33,961 bases of DNA from an uncultured Collinsella sp. (GTDB lineage: Bacteria; Actinomycetota; Coriobacteriia; Coriobacteriales; Coriobacteriaceae): positions 1 through 33,961 of the forward strand of contig URBA01000003.1 of NCBI GenBank assembly GCA_900545905.1. The letters run 5' to 3'. The notes under the pieces are model-generated. The model was not told the DNA's origin. It saw only the letters and a list, made by a program, of their open reading frames with translations, and did no database searches. The translations under genes and the position numbers were made by a program. Within the stretch, counting starts at the first letter, position 1; the number at the start of each line of letters is the position of its first letter. This document shows positions 1 to 7,714 of the stretch, piece by piece.

Positions 1-801
1 GAAGGCCATGGACTGCACGTTGACGGCGGTGCCGAGGTCGTCGGAAATGCCATGCTGCTTGCGGTAGATGCAGGCACGCTCGTTCATCCAGCTGCCAAAG
101 ACGGCCTGGATGGCAAGGCGTAGCTGAAGCTCCGGGTCGTGCGGGAAGATGGGCTTGCCGTCAGCGACCTCGAGCTCGGGATACAGGGCGGCATCGACGT
201 TCTCGGAGAAGATGCCCTTAAAGGTCTCGACGAGTTCCTGCAGGTCCTCGGCCGAAAGCTCGGAGTCGACGCGAACGCCGGCGACCAGGCGGGCCTGGGT
301 CAGGGCGTTCTCGAACAGGTCGGCATCGACACCCATGACGACGTTTGAGAACATCTGGATAAAGCGGCGGTAGCTATCCCAGGCAAAACGCAGGTTTTGC
401 GTCTGGGCAATGAGACCCTGAACGGAGTCGTCGTTGAGACCCAAGTTGAGGACCGTGTCCATCATACCGGGCATGGAGAACGGAGCGCCCGAGCGAACCG
501 ACACGAGCAGCGGATCGGAGGCGTCGCCGAGCTTCTTGCCGCAACGGGCCTCGAGGTCTGCCTCGGCAGCAACGATCTCATCGAGTGCGCCCTCGGGCCA
601 CACGTTGCCGGCACCGGAGTACTCGACACAGGTCTGGCAGGTAATGGTAAAGCCACCGGGAACCGGCAGGCCGATACGGCTCATCTCGGCAAGGTTTGCG
701 CCCTTGCCGCCAAGCACGAAGTTCATGGACTTGTCGCCCTCAGTGACACGGGTGCCCTGGGCGTCGGTTCCAAAACGGTAAACCCTCTTGCAATCGCTCA
801 C
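1..801 (-). CDS. ppdK: Pyruvate, phosphate dikinase, N-terminal part (runs off left edge)
   Basis: PPDK interconverts pyruvate, ATP and phosphate with phosphoenolpyruvate, AMP and pyrophosphate in the cytoplasm. The 267 residues present match the start of the ATP-grasp nucleotide-binding domain: a YRFG segment near residue 9, then GGKGANLAEM, then GLPVPGGFT, and further on SGAPFSMPGMMDT. The central phosphohistidine domain and C-terminal PEP barrel lie outside the window. The GTG start at 801 is chosen because a GGAAGGGGA ribosome site sits just upstream and the YRFG segment follows within ten codons. Its regulator is encoded directly upstream at 1051-1917, which supports PPDK over PEP synthase. 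The gene is truncated only by the window edge. Confidence 0.95.
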   Translation of the reverse strand, partial: MSDCKRVYRFGTDAQGTRVTEGDKSMNFVLGGKGANLAEMSRIGLPVPGGFTITCQTCVEYSGAGNVWPEGALDEIVAAEADLEARCGKKLGDASDPLLVSVRSGAPFSMPGMMDTVLNLGLNDDSVQGLIAQTQNLRFAWDSYRRFIQMFSNVVMGVDADLFENALTQARLVAGVRVDSELSAEDLQELVETFKGIFSENVDAALYPELEVADGKPIFPHDPELQLRLAIQAVFGSWMNERACIYRKQHGISDDLGTAVNVQSMAF

Positions 802-1050
802 GATACTTCCCCTTCCATGCACTTACGCGCACGACCGTGGTAACGAATCGACCCGCCAGATGCGGGCCGTGAGGGAACTATACGGCGGGTTTTGAGCGGG
901 CTTAAGCAGAGGATGCGCGGTTTGGTAAACGTGCTAAAACTGGCGGTAAACGGTAGATAAAGGTGGTTACATTATGAAGATACCACTGTAAGAACGTGCA
1001 GGTCAGATGCGATATTTTTGCTAAATCGCTTTATCAAAATGCTGCTACTA
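802..1050. other. Intergenic region between ppsR and ppdK
   Basis: This 249-base gap separates ppsR from ppdK. I see no coding sequence in it. It holds a candidate ppdK promoter at 877-905. A weak GTGGT/ACCAC stem on the minus strand around 965-990 is followed by a T-rich stretch, but it is too short to call a terminator. ppdK may therefore be expressed both by read-through from ppsR and from its own promoter. Confidence 0.5.
877..905 (-). promoter_or_regulatory. Candidate ppdK promoter
   Basis: On the minus strand a TATAGT -10 box (877-882) lies 17 bases from a TTAAGC -35 box (900-905), which is a weak -35 match. It would start transcription about 70 bases before the GTG of ppdK. The call rests only on consensus match and spacing. 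Confidence 0.4.
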
Positions 1051-1917
1051 TTAGGCTCGACGGGCGGCGCGGCGGGCACGGGCTTCTTGGATTTCCTCCA
1101 AGTGGCTAATGATCTCGGAGGCGCTCTCCTCGATCGCCTTGCCATCGGTACGCACCACAAAGCAGCCTAGGCGCTTCATGAGGGCACGGGCTTCCTCGAG
1201 CTCGCTGCGCACACTCTCGGGCTCGGCATAGGAGCCGGCAACGGCACGGGCGTAATCATCGCCCAAGCGGCTATCGCGAATCTCAGAAATAACGTCGACG
1301 GTCGAAATTAGGCCGAACAGGCGCATCGGGTCAACCTCGTAAATCGACTTGGGCGGCTCCATGCCGTGCGCCAGAGGGACATTAGCAACCTTGTAACCTT
1401 GATAGGCCAAATACATCGACAGCGGCGTCTTGGACGTGCGCGATACGCCCAACAGCACGATATCGGCACCCGACAGATCGTCGCAGCCGCGTCCATCATC
1501 GTGCTCAACGAAATACTCCATGGCCTCGATACGATGGAAATAGCGGTCATCGGTCCTGTGAATCACGCCCGCAACGCCCTTGGGCGGCACACCGATGAGC
1601 GACGACAGCACGGCAAGCGTCGGGCCGATCAGGTCGACCGAGCGAATATGCAACATACCCAAGTAGTCGAGCACACGAGCACGAAGGGCCGGGTCGACAA
1701 TGGTGTGGAACACGGCGATATCGCGATGGTCGGCATCGACGCGCGGCCCCACAAATGACTTGACCTGCTCCACGGAGGTCACCTTAGGCAGGCGCAAAAC
1801 GCGAAAAACCCCTTCATCAAATTGCCCGGACGCCGCAAGCACCACCTCACAAGCGGTATCACCGAGCGAGTCGGAGATAACGATAACGGTGGGACGAGCG
1901 GTGACCGGGCAATCCAT
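1051..1917 (-). CDS. ppsR: PPDK regulatory protein (bifunctional kinase/phosphorylase, DUF299)
   Basis: This 288-residue protein belongs to the DUF299 family. Members inactivate PPDK by ADP-dependent phosphorylation of a threonine next to the catalytic histidine, and reactivate it by phosphate-dependent dephosphorylation. Family marks are SDSLGDTACE near residue 15 and the P-loop-like GVSRTSKTP at 157-165. The ATG at 1917 follows an AAAGGAG ribosome site. It lies between glyS (34 bases upstream) and ppdK, and adjacency to ppdK favours PPDK rather than PEP synthase as the target. The tail is rich in Arg and Ala. Identification is strong; the substrate is inferred from context. Confidence 0.93.
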   Translation of the reverse strand: MDCPVTARPTVIVISDSLGDTACEVVLAASGQFDEGVFRVLRLPKVTSVEQVKSFVGPRVDADHRDIAVFHTIVDPALRARVLDYLGMLHIRSVDLIGPTLAVLSSLIGVPPKGVAGVIHRTDDRYFHRIEAMEYFVEHDDGRGCDDLSGADIVLLGVSRTSKTPLSMYLAYQGYKVANVPLAHGMEPPKSIYEVDPMRLFGLISTVDVISEIRDSRLGDDYARAVAGSYAEPESVRSELEEARALMKRLGCFVVRTDGKAIEESASEIISHLEEIQEARARRAARRA

Positions 1918-1951
1918 GCGGAGCTCCTTTTGCGCTTATGCGCAGGCTGGC

Positions 1952-4048
1952 TTACTTTTTGCGGGCAAGCTCACCGATGTTGGCGATGCCGGAGAAAACG
2001 GCCTCGAAGCGGTTGAGCAGCTTAAGGCGATTATCGCGGAGCTGCTCGTCCTTGTCCATGACCATAACCTCATCGAAGAAACGGTCGATGGGCGCGCGCA
2101 GGGCGGCGAGGGCGGCAAATGCGGCCGGGTAGTCCTCGGCAGCAAGGGCAGCATCGACAGCAGTCTGAGCAGCCTCGGAAGCATCGGCAAGCGCGAGCTC
2201 GGCCTCGCCCATCAGGCTGCGGTCGTACTCCGCGCCCAGCTCGGGCTTGGAGATGTGCGCGGCACGGGCATAGGCCGTAGCCAGGTTGTCAAAGGTCTCG
2301 GCATCGTTCTTGCGGGCCTCGTCGAGGGCGGCGCAGCGGGCGAAGAAGACGGACGGGGCGATGATGTGCACCGCGGAGACGGCGGCAACGGTATCAGCCG
2401 GGATCTTTTCGTCGCGGGCCATGCTCACCAGGCGGCCATGGAAGAAGTCACGAACCTGCTGGGCGACCTCGGCGGCGTCGAACTCAATGCCCTGCTCACT
2501 GTAGAGCTCGAGGGCGAAGTCGATGAGCGACGTGGGGTCGATCGGCAGGCGGTCGCGCAGGATGTTGATGATGCCGATAGCGGCACGACGCAGCGCGTAG
2601 GGGTCCGAAGAGCCGGTCGGGGGCTCGCCGATGGCAAAGATACCGGCGATGGTATCGAGCTTGTCGGCGCAAGCCACGATGCAGCCAGCGGTGCCCTCAG
2701 GCAGCTCGTCACCGGCAAAGCGGGGACGATAGTGATCGCGGATAGCATGAGCGACCTCGTCGTTCTCCCCCATCGCGGTCGCGTAATAACCGCCCATCAC
2801 GCCCTGCTGGCTCGTGAACTCGACAACGGCGTTAGACACCAGGTCGGCCTTGCACAGGTGCGCGGCGCGAGCGGCATCGGCGGCAAGGTGGGCGCCCAGA
2901 TGAGCCTCGCGGGCGATAGCGAGCGCGAGCTGCTCGATGCGCTCGGACTTGGCGAGCACGCTACCGAGCTTCTCCTGGAAGGCAACCTTGGCCAGACGCT
3001 CGCGGAACTCGTCGAGGGAGATCTTCAGGTCCTCCTCGTAGAAGAACTTGGCATCGTCCAGACGGGCACGCACAACGCGCTCGTTGCCGTCGATCACGCG
3101 CTCGGCGTTCTCGGGCTTGCTGTTGGAGACGACCACGAACTCACGCGTGAGCTTGCCCTCGCCGTCATAGATCGGGAAGTAGCGCTGGTTGGTGAGCATG
3201 GACTCGCAGATAATCTCGTGCGGGACCTTGAGGAACTCCTCATCGAAGGTACCGACGAGCACCGTCGGCCACTCGCAGAGGTTAATGACCTCCTCGAAGA
3301 CCTTCTTGGGCGTATCGACATGGCAGCCGGGACGGGCAGCCTCGACCTCGGCGATACCGGCGAGGATGGCCTCACGACGACGCTCGGCAGAAAGCACGCC
3401 GGCGTCCTCGAGCACTTGCTCGTAGACGGCGGGGCTGGCGACCACATGGTCACCGGGGCCAAGTACGCGATGACCACGCGTGGTGTTGCCACTCGTCACG
3501 TCGGCAAACGACACGGGCACAACATCCTCGCCCAGAAGGCAGCAAATCCAACGGACCGGACGAACAAAGGTAGCATGCTCGTGACCCCAGCGCTGGGAGC
3601 GGTAGTTGGGCCACTGCAGGCCGGCGATGGTCTTCTCGCACAGAGCGGTCAGAATCGGCGTAGCCGGTGCGGAGGGAATATTCTTCTCGGCGAACACATA
3701 CTCACGACCGTCAGTGTCCTCGCGACGGACCAGGTCCTCGGCAGCCACACCGCACTTGCGGGCGAAGCCCTGGGCGGCCTTGGTGGCGTTACCGTCAGCG
3801 TCGAAGGCAATGTTGGCCGCGGGGCCACGCTTGACCTCGTGAACCTCGTCGGTCGCGGTGGCGACATCGGCAACGAGTGCAGCCAGGCGGCGCGGGCTCG
3901 AGATCACGCGGACCTCGCCGTGGGCCAGACCGGCCTCGTCGAGACCCTTGGCGATCATGGTGCCAAGCTGCTTGACGGCATTGTTCAGCGGTGCAGAGGG
4001 CATTTCCTCCGTACCGATCTCAAACAGGAAATCCTTAGCGTCTGCCAT
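1952..4048 (-). CDS. glyS: Glycine--tRNA ligase beta subunit
   Basis: This is the beta subunit of the bacterial alpha2beta2 glycyl-tRNA synthetase, which binds tRNA-Gly while GlyQ carries out glycine activation. The 698-residue length is normal. The N-terminus (FLFEIGTEEMPSA) is the classic GlyS start, a VRPVRWI segment follows near residue 160, and the C-terminus (LKLLNRFEAVFSGIANIGEL) matches the DALR-type anticodon-binding domain. The ATG at 4048 lies only 3 bases beyond the glyQ stop, so the two subunits are probably translationally coupled. Confidence 0.97.
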   Translation of the reverse strand: MADAKDFLFEIGTEEMPSAPLNNAVKQLGTMIAKGLDEAGLAHGEVRVISSPRRLAALVADVATATDEVHEVKRGPAANIAFDADGNATKAAQGFARKCGVAAEDLVRREDTDGREYVFAEKNIPSAPATPILTALCEKTIAGLQWPNYRSQRWGHEHATFVRPVRWICCLLGEDVVPVSFADVTSGNTTRGHRVLGPGDHVVASPAVYEQVLEDAGVLSAERRREAILAGIAEVEAARPGCHVDTPKKVFEEVINLCEWPTVLVGTFDEEFLKVPHEIICESMLTNQRYFPIYDGEGKLTREFVVVSNSKPENAERVIDGNERVVRARLDDAKFFYEEDLKISLDEFRERLAKVAFQEKLGSVLAKSERIEQLALAIAREAHLGAHLAADAARAAHLCKADLVSNAVVEFTSQQGVMGGYYATAMGENDEVAHAIRDHYRPRFAGDELPEGTAGCIVACADKLDTIAGIFAIGEPPTGSSDPYALRRAAIGIINILRDRLPIDPTSLIDFALELYSEQGIEFDAAEVAQQVRDFFHGRLVSMARDEKIPADTVAAVSAVHIIAPSVFFARCAALDEARKNDAETFDNLATAYARAAHISKPELGAEYDRSLMGEAELALADASEAAQTAVDAALAAEDYPAAFAALAALRAPIDRFFDEVMVMDKDEQLRDNRLKLLNRFEAVFSGIANIGELARKK

Positions 4049-4051
4049 GGC

Positions 4052-4963
4052 TTACGCCACCTCGCCTTCCTGGTCGGCATTCTCGTTGACTCCGGCGACC
4101 TCGGCCATGTAGGCCTCGCAGCACGCCTTGGCGACGGCGCGGACGCGCAGGATGTAGTTGGCACGCTCGACTGCGGACAGAGCGCCGCGGGCATCGAGCA
4201 GGTTGAAAGCGTGGCTGCACTTCATGACGCAGTCATATGCCGGCAGCGGCAGCTTGCGCTCTAGACAGGAATGGCACTCGGCCTCGTAGTCGTCAAACTT
4301 CTGACGCATCATCTCGACGTTGGCGACCTCAAAGTTGTAGGCACTGAACTCGCGCTCGTTCTCGAGGAACACGTCGCCATAGGTCATGGGCGTGCCGTCG
4401 GGCAGGTAGCTCCACACCAGGTCGTAGACCGAGTTGACGCCCTGGGCGTACATGGCGATGCGTTCCAGGCCATAGGTGATCTCGACAGGAACGGGGTCGA
4501 CCTCGATACCGCCCACCTGCTGGAAGTACGTAAACTGCGTGACTTCCATGCCGTTGAGCCAGACCTCCCAGCCAAGGCCCCAGGCGCCGAGCGTCGGGCT
4601 CTCCCAGTCGTCCTCGACAAAGCGGACGTCATGGTCGTTGGGGTCCAGACCGATAGCGGCAAGAGACCCCAGGTAAAGCTCCTGGGCGTTGACCGGAGAG
4701 GGCTTGATGAGCACCTGGAACTGATAGTAGTGCTGCATGCGGTTGGGGTTCTCGCCGTAGCGGCCGTCGGCGGGACGGCGGCAAGGCTGCGCATAGCAGG
4801 TGCGCCACTCGGCGGGACCGAGCGAGCGCAGCGTGGTCGCGGTATGGAAGGTACCGGCACCGACCTCGGAGTCATAGGGCTGCATAATGACGCAGCCCTG
4901 CTCGCCCCAGTACTGCTGGAGGCGCAGGATGATGTCTTGGAAGGAAAGCGATGAAGCGTTCAT
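4052..4963 (-). CDS. glyQ: Glycine--tRNA ligase alpha subunit
   Basis: This 303-residue protein is the catalytic alpha subunit of heterotetrameric glycyl-tRNA synthetase. Family segments are the early SFQDIILRLQQYWGEQGC, then QPYDSEVGAGTFHTATTLR, and EVWLNGMEVTQFTYFQQ, which build the class II active site. The C-terminal tail is acidic. The gene begins about 60 bases after lepB ends and is followed almost directly by glyS. A TATAGT hexamer lies in the upstream gap at 5010-5015 on the minus strand but has no convincing -35 partner, so glyQS may depend on read-through from the rpsP operon. Confidence 0.97.
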   Translation of the reverse strand: MNASSLSFQDIILRLQQYWGEQGCVIMQPYDSEVGAGTFHTATTLRSLGPAEWRTCYAQPCRRPADGRYGENPNRMQHYYQFQVLIKPSPVNAQELYLGSLAAIGLDPNDHDVRFVEDDWESPTLGAWGLGWEVWLNGMEVTQFTYFQQVGGIEVDPVPVEITYGLERIAMYAQGVNSVYDLVWSYLPDGTPMTYGDVFLENEREFSAYNFEVANVEMMRQKFDDYEAECHSCLERKLPLPAYDCVMKCSHAFNLLDARGALSAVERANYILRVRAVAKACCEAYMAEVAGVNENADQEGEVA

Positions 4964-5022
4964 GCCTCTAATATCCCCTCGTCGAAACGATTACACGGTT
5001 AGGTACTGTACTATAGCGGTTT

Positions 5023-5586
5023 TTAGTCGATAGCGCCGATGCGGTTGAGCGGCCAGTAGCGCACGAGTGCCACGGCGATCAAATCAGAGCGATCGACGGG
5101 ACCAAAGTAGCGTGAGTCGGCAGAGTTTTCGCGGTTGTCGCCCATCACCCACACGCACCCGTCGGGAACGGTGTAGGGATAGCTTACCTGAGCACCGGGC
5201 GCTTGGACCGAAAGTGGCCAGCTCATGCCCGTCGTATAGTCCTCGTCGAGCGCTTGGCCGTCAACGACCACCTTGCCATCCTGCAGGTCGACCGTCTGGC
5301 CGGCCGTGGCAATAACACGCTTGACGAGAACATCATGCTCGGAGGTGCCATCGGGGTTGTGAAACACCACGATATCGCCTTGGCTGACAGGCTGACCGAG
5401 CTCGAGGCTCACCTTTTGCGCCAGGATCTGGTCGCCAATCTCGATCGTGTCCTCCATAGAACCGGTGGGCACCACAAAGGGCTCGACCACAAAGGTACGG
5501 ATCAGGAACGTGGCCACGAGCGCAATCGCGATGACCGCGATCCACTCAAAAGCGCCCCTCAACGCGGAATGTTGCGTAGGAACCAT
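5023..5586 (-). CDS. lepB: Signal peptidase I
   Basis: Type I signal peptidase cleaves signal peptides of exported proteins on the outer face of the membrane. The 187-residue form has one N-terminal membrane anchor (about residues 14-31), the catalytic serine at 43 in PTGSMEDT, the general-base lysine at 89 in VLVKRV, and the conserved MGDNRENSADSR box. I chose the ATG at 5586 because GAGGAG lies 5 bases before it; the GTG at 5592 overlaps that ribosome site and is unlikely to be used. With the ATG start the gene begins 2 bases after the trmD stop. Confidence 0.95.
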   Translation of the reverse strand: MVPTQHSALRGAFEWIAVIAIALVATFLIRTFVVEPFVVPTGSMEDTIEIGDQILAQKVSLELGQPVSQGDIVVFHNPDGTSEHDVLVKRVIATAGQTVDLQDGKVVVDGQALDEDYTTGMSWPLSVQAPGAQVSYPYTVPDGCVWVMGDNRENSADSRYFGPVDRSDLIAVALVRYWPLNRIGAID

Positions 5587-5588
5587 AC

Positions 5589-6347
5589 TCACTCCTCGCT
5601 CTGCGAATACGAAGCGTCAAGAATCTCCTGCGCGTAAGCGCGCTCCTCGGGCGTGAGCCGCGCTGTCTCGATCAGATCGGGACGCCAGCGGCAGGTGCGC
5701 TCGATGGCGTTCTTGCGACGCCAGGCATCGACCTTGGCGTGATCGCCGCTCACAAGCACCGGCGGCACGCCCTCGCCGTTGAACTCGGCGGGGCGGGTGT
5801 ACTGCGCGTACTCGAGCAGTCCTCCGTCCTCGGCGGTCGAGAATGACTCGTCGACGTTGCTCATTTCGTCACCAAGGGCGCCGGGAATCAGGCGTACGAC
5901 GGCATCGGCAACGACCATAGCGGGAAGCTCGCCGCCCGTGAGCACGTAGTCGCCGATCGACAGACGCTCATCGGCATACGCATACGCGCGCTCGTCGACG
6001 CCCTCGTAGCGACTGCACACAAACAGCAGGCGCTCACTTTTGAGCAGGCGCTCGGCCACATGCTGCGTAAAAGGCTCGCCACAGGGGGTAAAGAACACCA
6101 CAGTGGGCTTGGGACCCTCTGCGCTAATGGCCTCGATGGCCTCTGCGATAGGCTCGACCTTCATGAGCATGCCCTGCCCGCCGCCGTACGGCTCGTCATC
6201 GACGGTACGATGGCGGTCGTGCGTCCAGTCGCGCAGGTTATACGCCTTAAAATCAAAAAGGCCGGCCTTGCGGGCGCGGCCCAAAATCGACGTGGACATG
6301 ACGGGCTCAAACATCTCGGGAAAGACCGAAAGGGTCTCAATCAGCAT
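5589..6347 (-). CDS. trmD: tRNA (guanine-N1)-methyltransferase TrmD
   Basis: TrmD methylates G37 next to the anticodon using S-adenosylmethionine and so prevents frameshifting. It is a trefoil-knot SPOUT enzyme. The 252-residue length is typical. Visible motifs are the N-terminal ETLSVFPEMF, EPYGGGQGM near residue 52, and the knot segment GDYVLTGGELPAMV near residue 131. A GGGAGG site precedes the ATG at 6347. The gene follows rimM by 10 bases in the usual rpsP-khpA-rimM-trmD order. Confidence 0.97.
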   Translation of the reverse strand: MLIETLSVFPEMFEPVMSTSILGRARKAGLFDFKAYNLRDWTHDRHRTVDDEPYGGGQGMLMKVEPIAEAIEAISAEGPKPTVVFFTPCGEPFTQHVAERLLKSERLLFVCSRYEGVDERAYAYADERLSIGDYVLTGGELPAMVVADAVVRLIPGALGDEMSNVDESFSTAEDGGLLEYAQYTRPAEFNGEGVPPVLVSGDHAKVDAWRRKNAIERTCRWRPDLIETARLTPEERAYAQEILDASYSQSEE

Positions 6348-6357
6348 GTTGTCCTCC

Positions 6358-6879
6358 CTACTTGTCCATATCGATCAGGCCGTCCATAACATGGACGGAA
6401 ATTGTTCCTGTGTCGGGAAGATCGAGCACAACCTGCTCGATCACGGGAATCAGTACCTCGCCGTACCGATCACCCTCGACAACCCAAACATCGTTAGCGG
6501 GCGTCGACATAATCTCGACAATCGTGCCGAGCGAACCGAAGCGCTCGTCGACCACCTCGCGACCCATCAGGTCGGTATAGGCAGCGTCGAGCGAATCGAG
6601 CTCAAAGTCGTCACGATTTGCCAGCACGTAGCATCCCGTGATGCCCTCGGCGGCCGTCAAATCGTCAATGCCCTCAAACGAGACCAGATCGCCATCGCCC
6701 GTATCGGTGACGGACACGACCGTGCAAAAGCGGTCGCGCTTGAGCGCCGGCGGCGTCAGGGCGACGCGCATACCCGGCTCTAATACAGAAGGAAGCCCCC
6801 GCAGCGGCTGCGCGAGGACCTCCCCCTTCCTTCCGTGCGGCTTGACCACACGGGCGATGTTTTTGTACTGGGACCTCAA
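6358..6879 (-). CDS. rimM: Ribosome maturation factor RimM
   Basis: RimM assists maturation of the 30S head by binding protein S19. The protein has 173 residues, with the N-terminal RimM barrel (IARVVKPHGRKGEV at 8-21) and a C-terminal PRC-barrel (around DLMGREVVDERFGSLGTI). The start is a TTG at 6879, 4 bases after the khpA stop, with AGGA upstream. No ATG gives a complete RimM domain, so TTG is the best choice although its ribosome site is modest. Confidence 0.93.
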   Translation of the reverse strand: MRSQYKNIARVVKPHGRKGEVLAQPLRGLPSVLEPGMRVALTPPALKRDRFCTVVSVTDTGDGDLVSFEGIDDLTAAEGITGCYVLANRDDFELDSLDAAYTDLMGREVVDERFGSLGTIVEIMSTPANDVWVVEGDRYGEVLIPVIEQVVLDLPDTGTISVHVMDGLIDMDK

Positions 6880-6883
6880 GGTC

Positions 6884-7168
6884 CTAGCCCAGAACCTCTA
6901 CCTCGACAGCAGTGTCGAGGCGAGCGGCCAGTGCACGGGCGAGCGTGCGAATGGCCTTGATGGTACGGCCACGACGGCCGATGACCTTAGCGACGTCATC
7001 CTCGGCGACCGAAACCTCAATCGTAGAGGCGTCATCACCATCGATGACCTCAAGGCTCACGGAATCCGGGTCGTCGACGATCTGAACAACGAGATATTCG
7101 ACGAGATCGGCGATGCGATCTGAGAGCATTGCCTCACCCTCGAGCTGTGCAGCGTCAACCTCAGGCAC
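6884..7168 (-). CDS. khpA: KH-domain RNA-binding protein KhpA
   Basis: This 94-residue single KH-domain protein is the YlqC/KhpA type found between rpsP and rimM. Members bind RNA, usually with KhpB, and influence cell elongation and division in streptococci. The GXXG loop is visible in VIGRRGRTIKAIR. Here there is an N-terminal extension of about 15 residues before the usual domain start. The GTG at 7168 is supported by GAGGAG at the very end of rpsP, 7 bases upstream; an internal ATG (LSDRIADL) is an alternative. KhpB is not in this window. Confidence 0.93.
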   Translation of the reverse strand: MPEVDAAQLEGEAMLSDRIADLVEYLVVQIVDDPDSVSLEVIDGDDASTIEVSVAEDDVAKVIGRRGRTIKAIRTLARALAARLDTAVEVEVLG

Positions 7169-7171
7169 GAT

Positions 7172-7513
7172 TTACTCCTCGGCGCCCTCAGCGGCCTCAG
7201 CGGCAGCCTTAGCGGCCTCGGCCTCTTTGGCGAGCTGCTTCTTGGACTTCTTGACGACGGTCTCGGTCTTCTCGCCCTCGTTGGCGGCCTTGACCAGAGC
7301 GGCGACGGCGTCGGTAAGCTGAGCGCCCTTGGACTGCCAGTCGGCGATCTTCTCGAGGTCGAGGTTGATGGTCTTGGGGGCGGTCATCGGGTTGTAGCGG
7401 CCAACCTCCTCGATGATACGACCGTCACGCGGGGCGCGGGAATCGGCGACGACGACACGGTAGTACGGACGCTTCTTAGCGCCGTGACGAGCAAGGCGAA
7501 TCTTGACTGCCAA
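7172..7513 (-). CDS. rpsP: 30S ribosomal protein S16
   Basis: S16 is a primary assembly protein of the 30S subunit. The core reads AVKIRLARHGAKKRPYYRVV, followed by DSRAPRDGRIIEEVGRYNP. The correct start is TTG at 7513: GGAGGAG lies 6 bases upstream, and S16 proteins begin with (M)AVKIRL. A longer reading from 7549 would add 12 non-conserved residues. The protein has 113 residues with an Ala/Glu/Lys-rich tail, as is common in actinobacteria. It is first in the operon. Confidence 0.96.
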   Translation of the reverse strand: MAVKIRLARHGAKKRPYYRVVVADSRAPRDGRIIEEVGRYNPMTAPKTINLDLEKIADWQSKGAQLTDAVAALVKAANEGEKTETVVKKSKKQLAKEAEAAKAAAEAAEGAEE

Positions 7514-7569
7514 AGGAAACTCCTCCAACCAAGCAGCTTTAGGCTGCAACTACAAACAAACAGTTGAAC

Positions 7570-7598
7570 ATAATACGCCATCGACGCGGGCAGGTGAA
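7570..7598 (-). promoter_or_regulatory. Candidate proximal promoter of the rpsP operon
   Basis: On the minus strand a TATTAT -10 box (7570-7575) is 17 bases from a TTCACC -35 box (7593-7598). Transcription would start about 50 bases before the TTG of rpsP. It is consensus-based only and competes with a second candidate farther upstream. Confidence 0.45.
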
Positions 7599-7642
7599 GT
7601 CCGTGAGACCAACTTCTTCGGTGTAGTCGAGGGCAAATCCAT

Positions 7643-7670
7643 ATCTTAGACAAGAATTCGGGATTTGCAA
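7643..7670 (-). promoter_or_regulatory. Candidate distal promoter of the rpsP operon
   Basis: On the minus strand a TAAGAT -10 box (7643-7648) is 16 bases from a TTGCAA -35 box (7665-7670). If used it gives a leader of about 120 bases that includes the small hairpin next to the rpsP ribosome site. Confidence 0.4.
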
Positions 7671-7702
7671 GCACATACACGCACCCCACATGAGCTGCGC
7701 GG

Positions 7703-7708
7703 TATACT
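7703..7708 (+). promoter_or_regulatory. dinB -10 box, probably giving a leaderless mRNA
   Basis: TATACT is a near-perfect -10 hexamer. Its end lies 6 bases before the dinB ATG, so the expected start of transcription falls on the ATG itself. There is no ribosome binding sequence between this box and the ATG. I see neither a clear -35 nor a LexA box of the CGAAC-N4-GTTCG type. Confidence 0.5.
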
Positions 7709-7714
7709 CATGAC

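Larger units (their letters stand above)
7514..7702. other. Divergent intergenic region rpsP / dinB
   Basis: This gap carries promoter candidates for the minus-strand rpsP operon (7570-7598 and 7643-7670) and, at its right edge, the dinB -10 box. Close to the rpsP ribosome site a small perfect hairpin is visible on the minus strand (GCAGC, loop CTAAA, GCTGC, roughly 7541-7555), which could affect S16 translation. I see no coding sequence. Confidence 0.5.

Noticed and set aside
1700..4264. An 854-codon open frame on the plus strand
   Set aside because: It lies antisense to glyS and its translation is low-complexity Gly/Ala/Asp/Leu-rich with no family resemblance; it is a GC-rich shadow of a certain gene.
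5010..5038. Promoter for glyQ using TATAGT at 5010-5015
   Set aside because: The sequence 17 bases upstream on the minus strand (CGGCGC) bears no resemblance to a -35 box and there is no extended -10.
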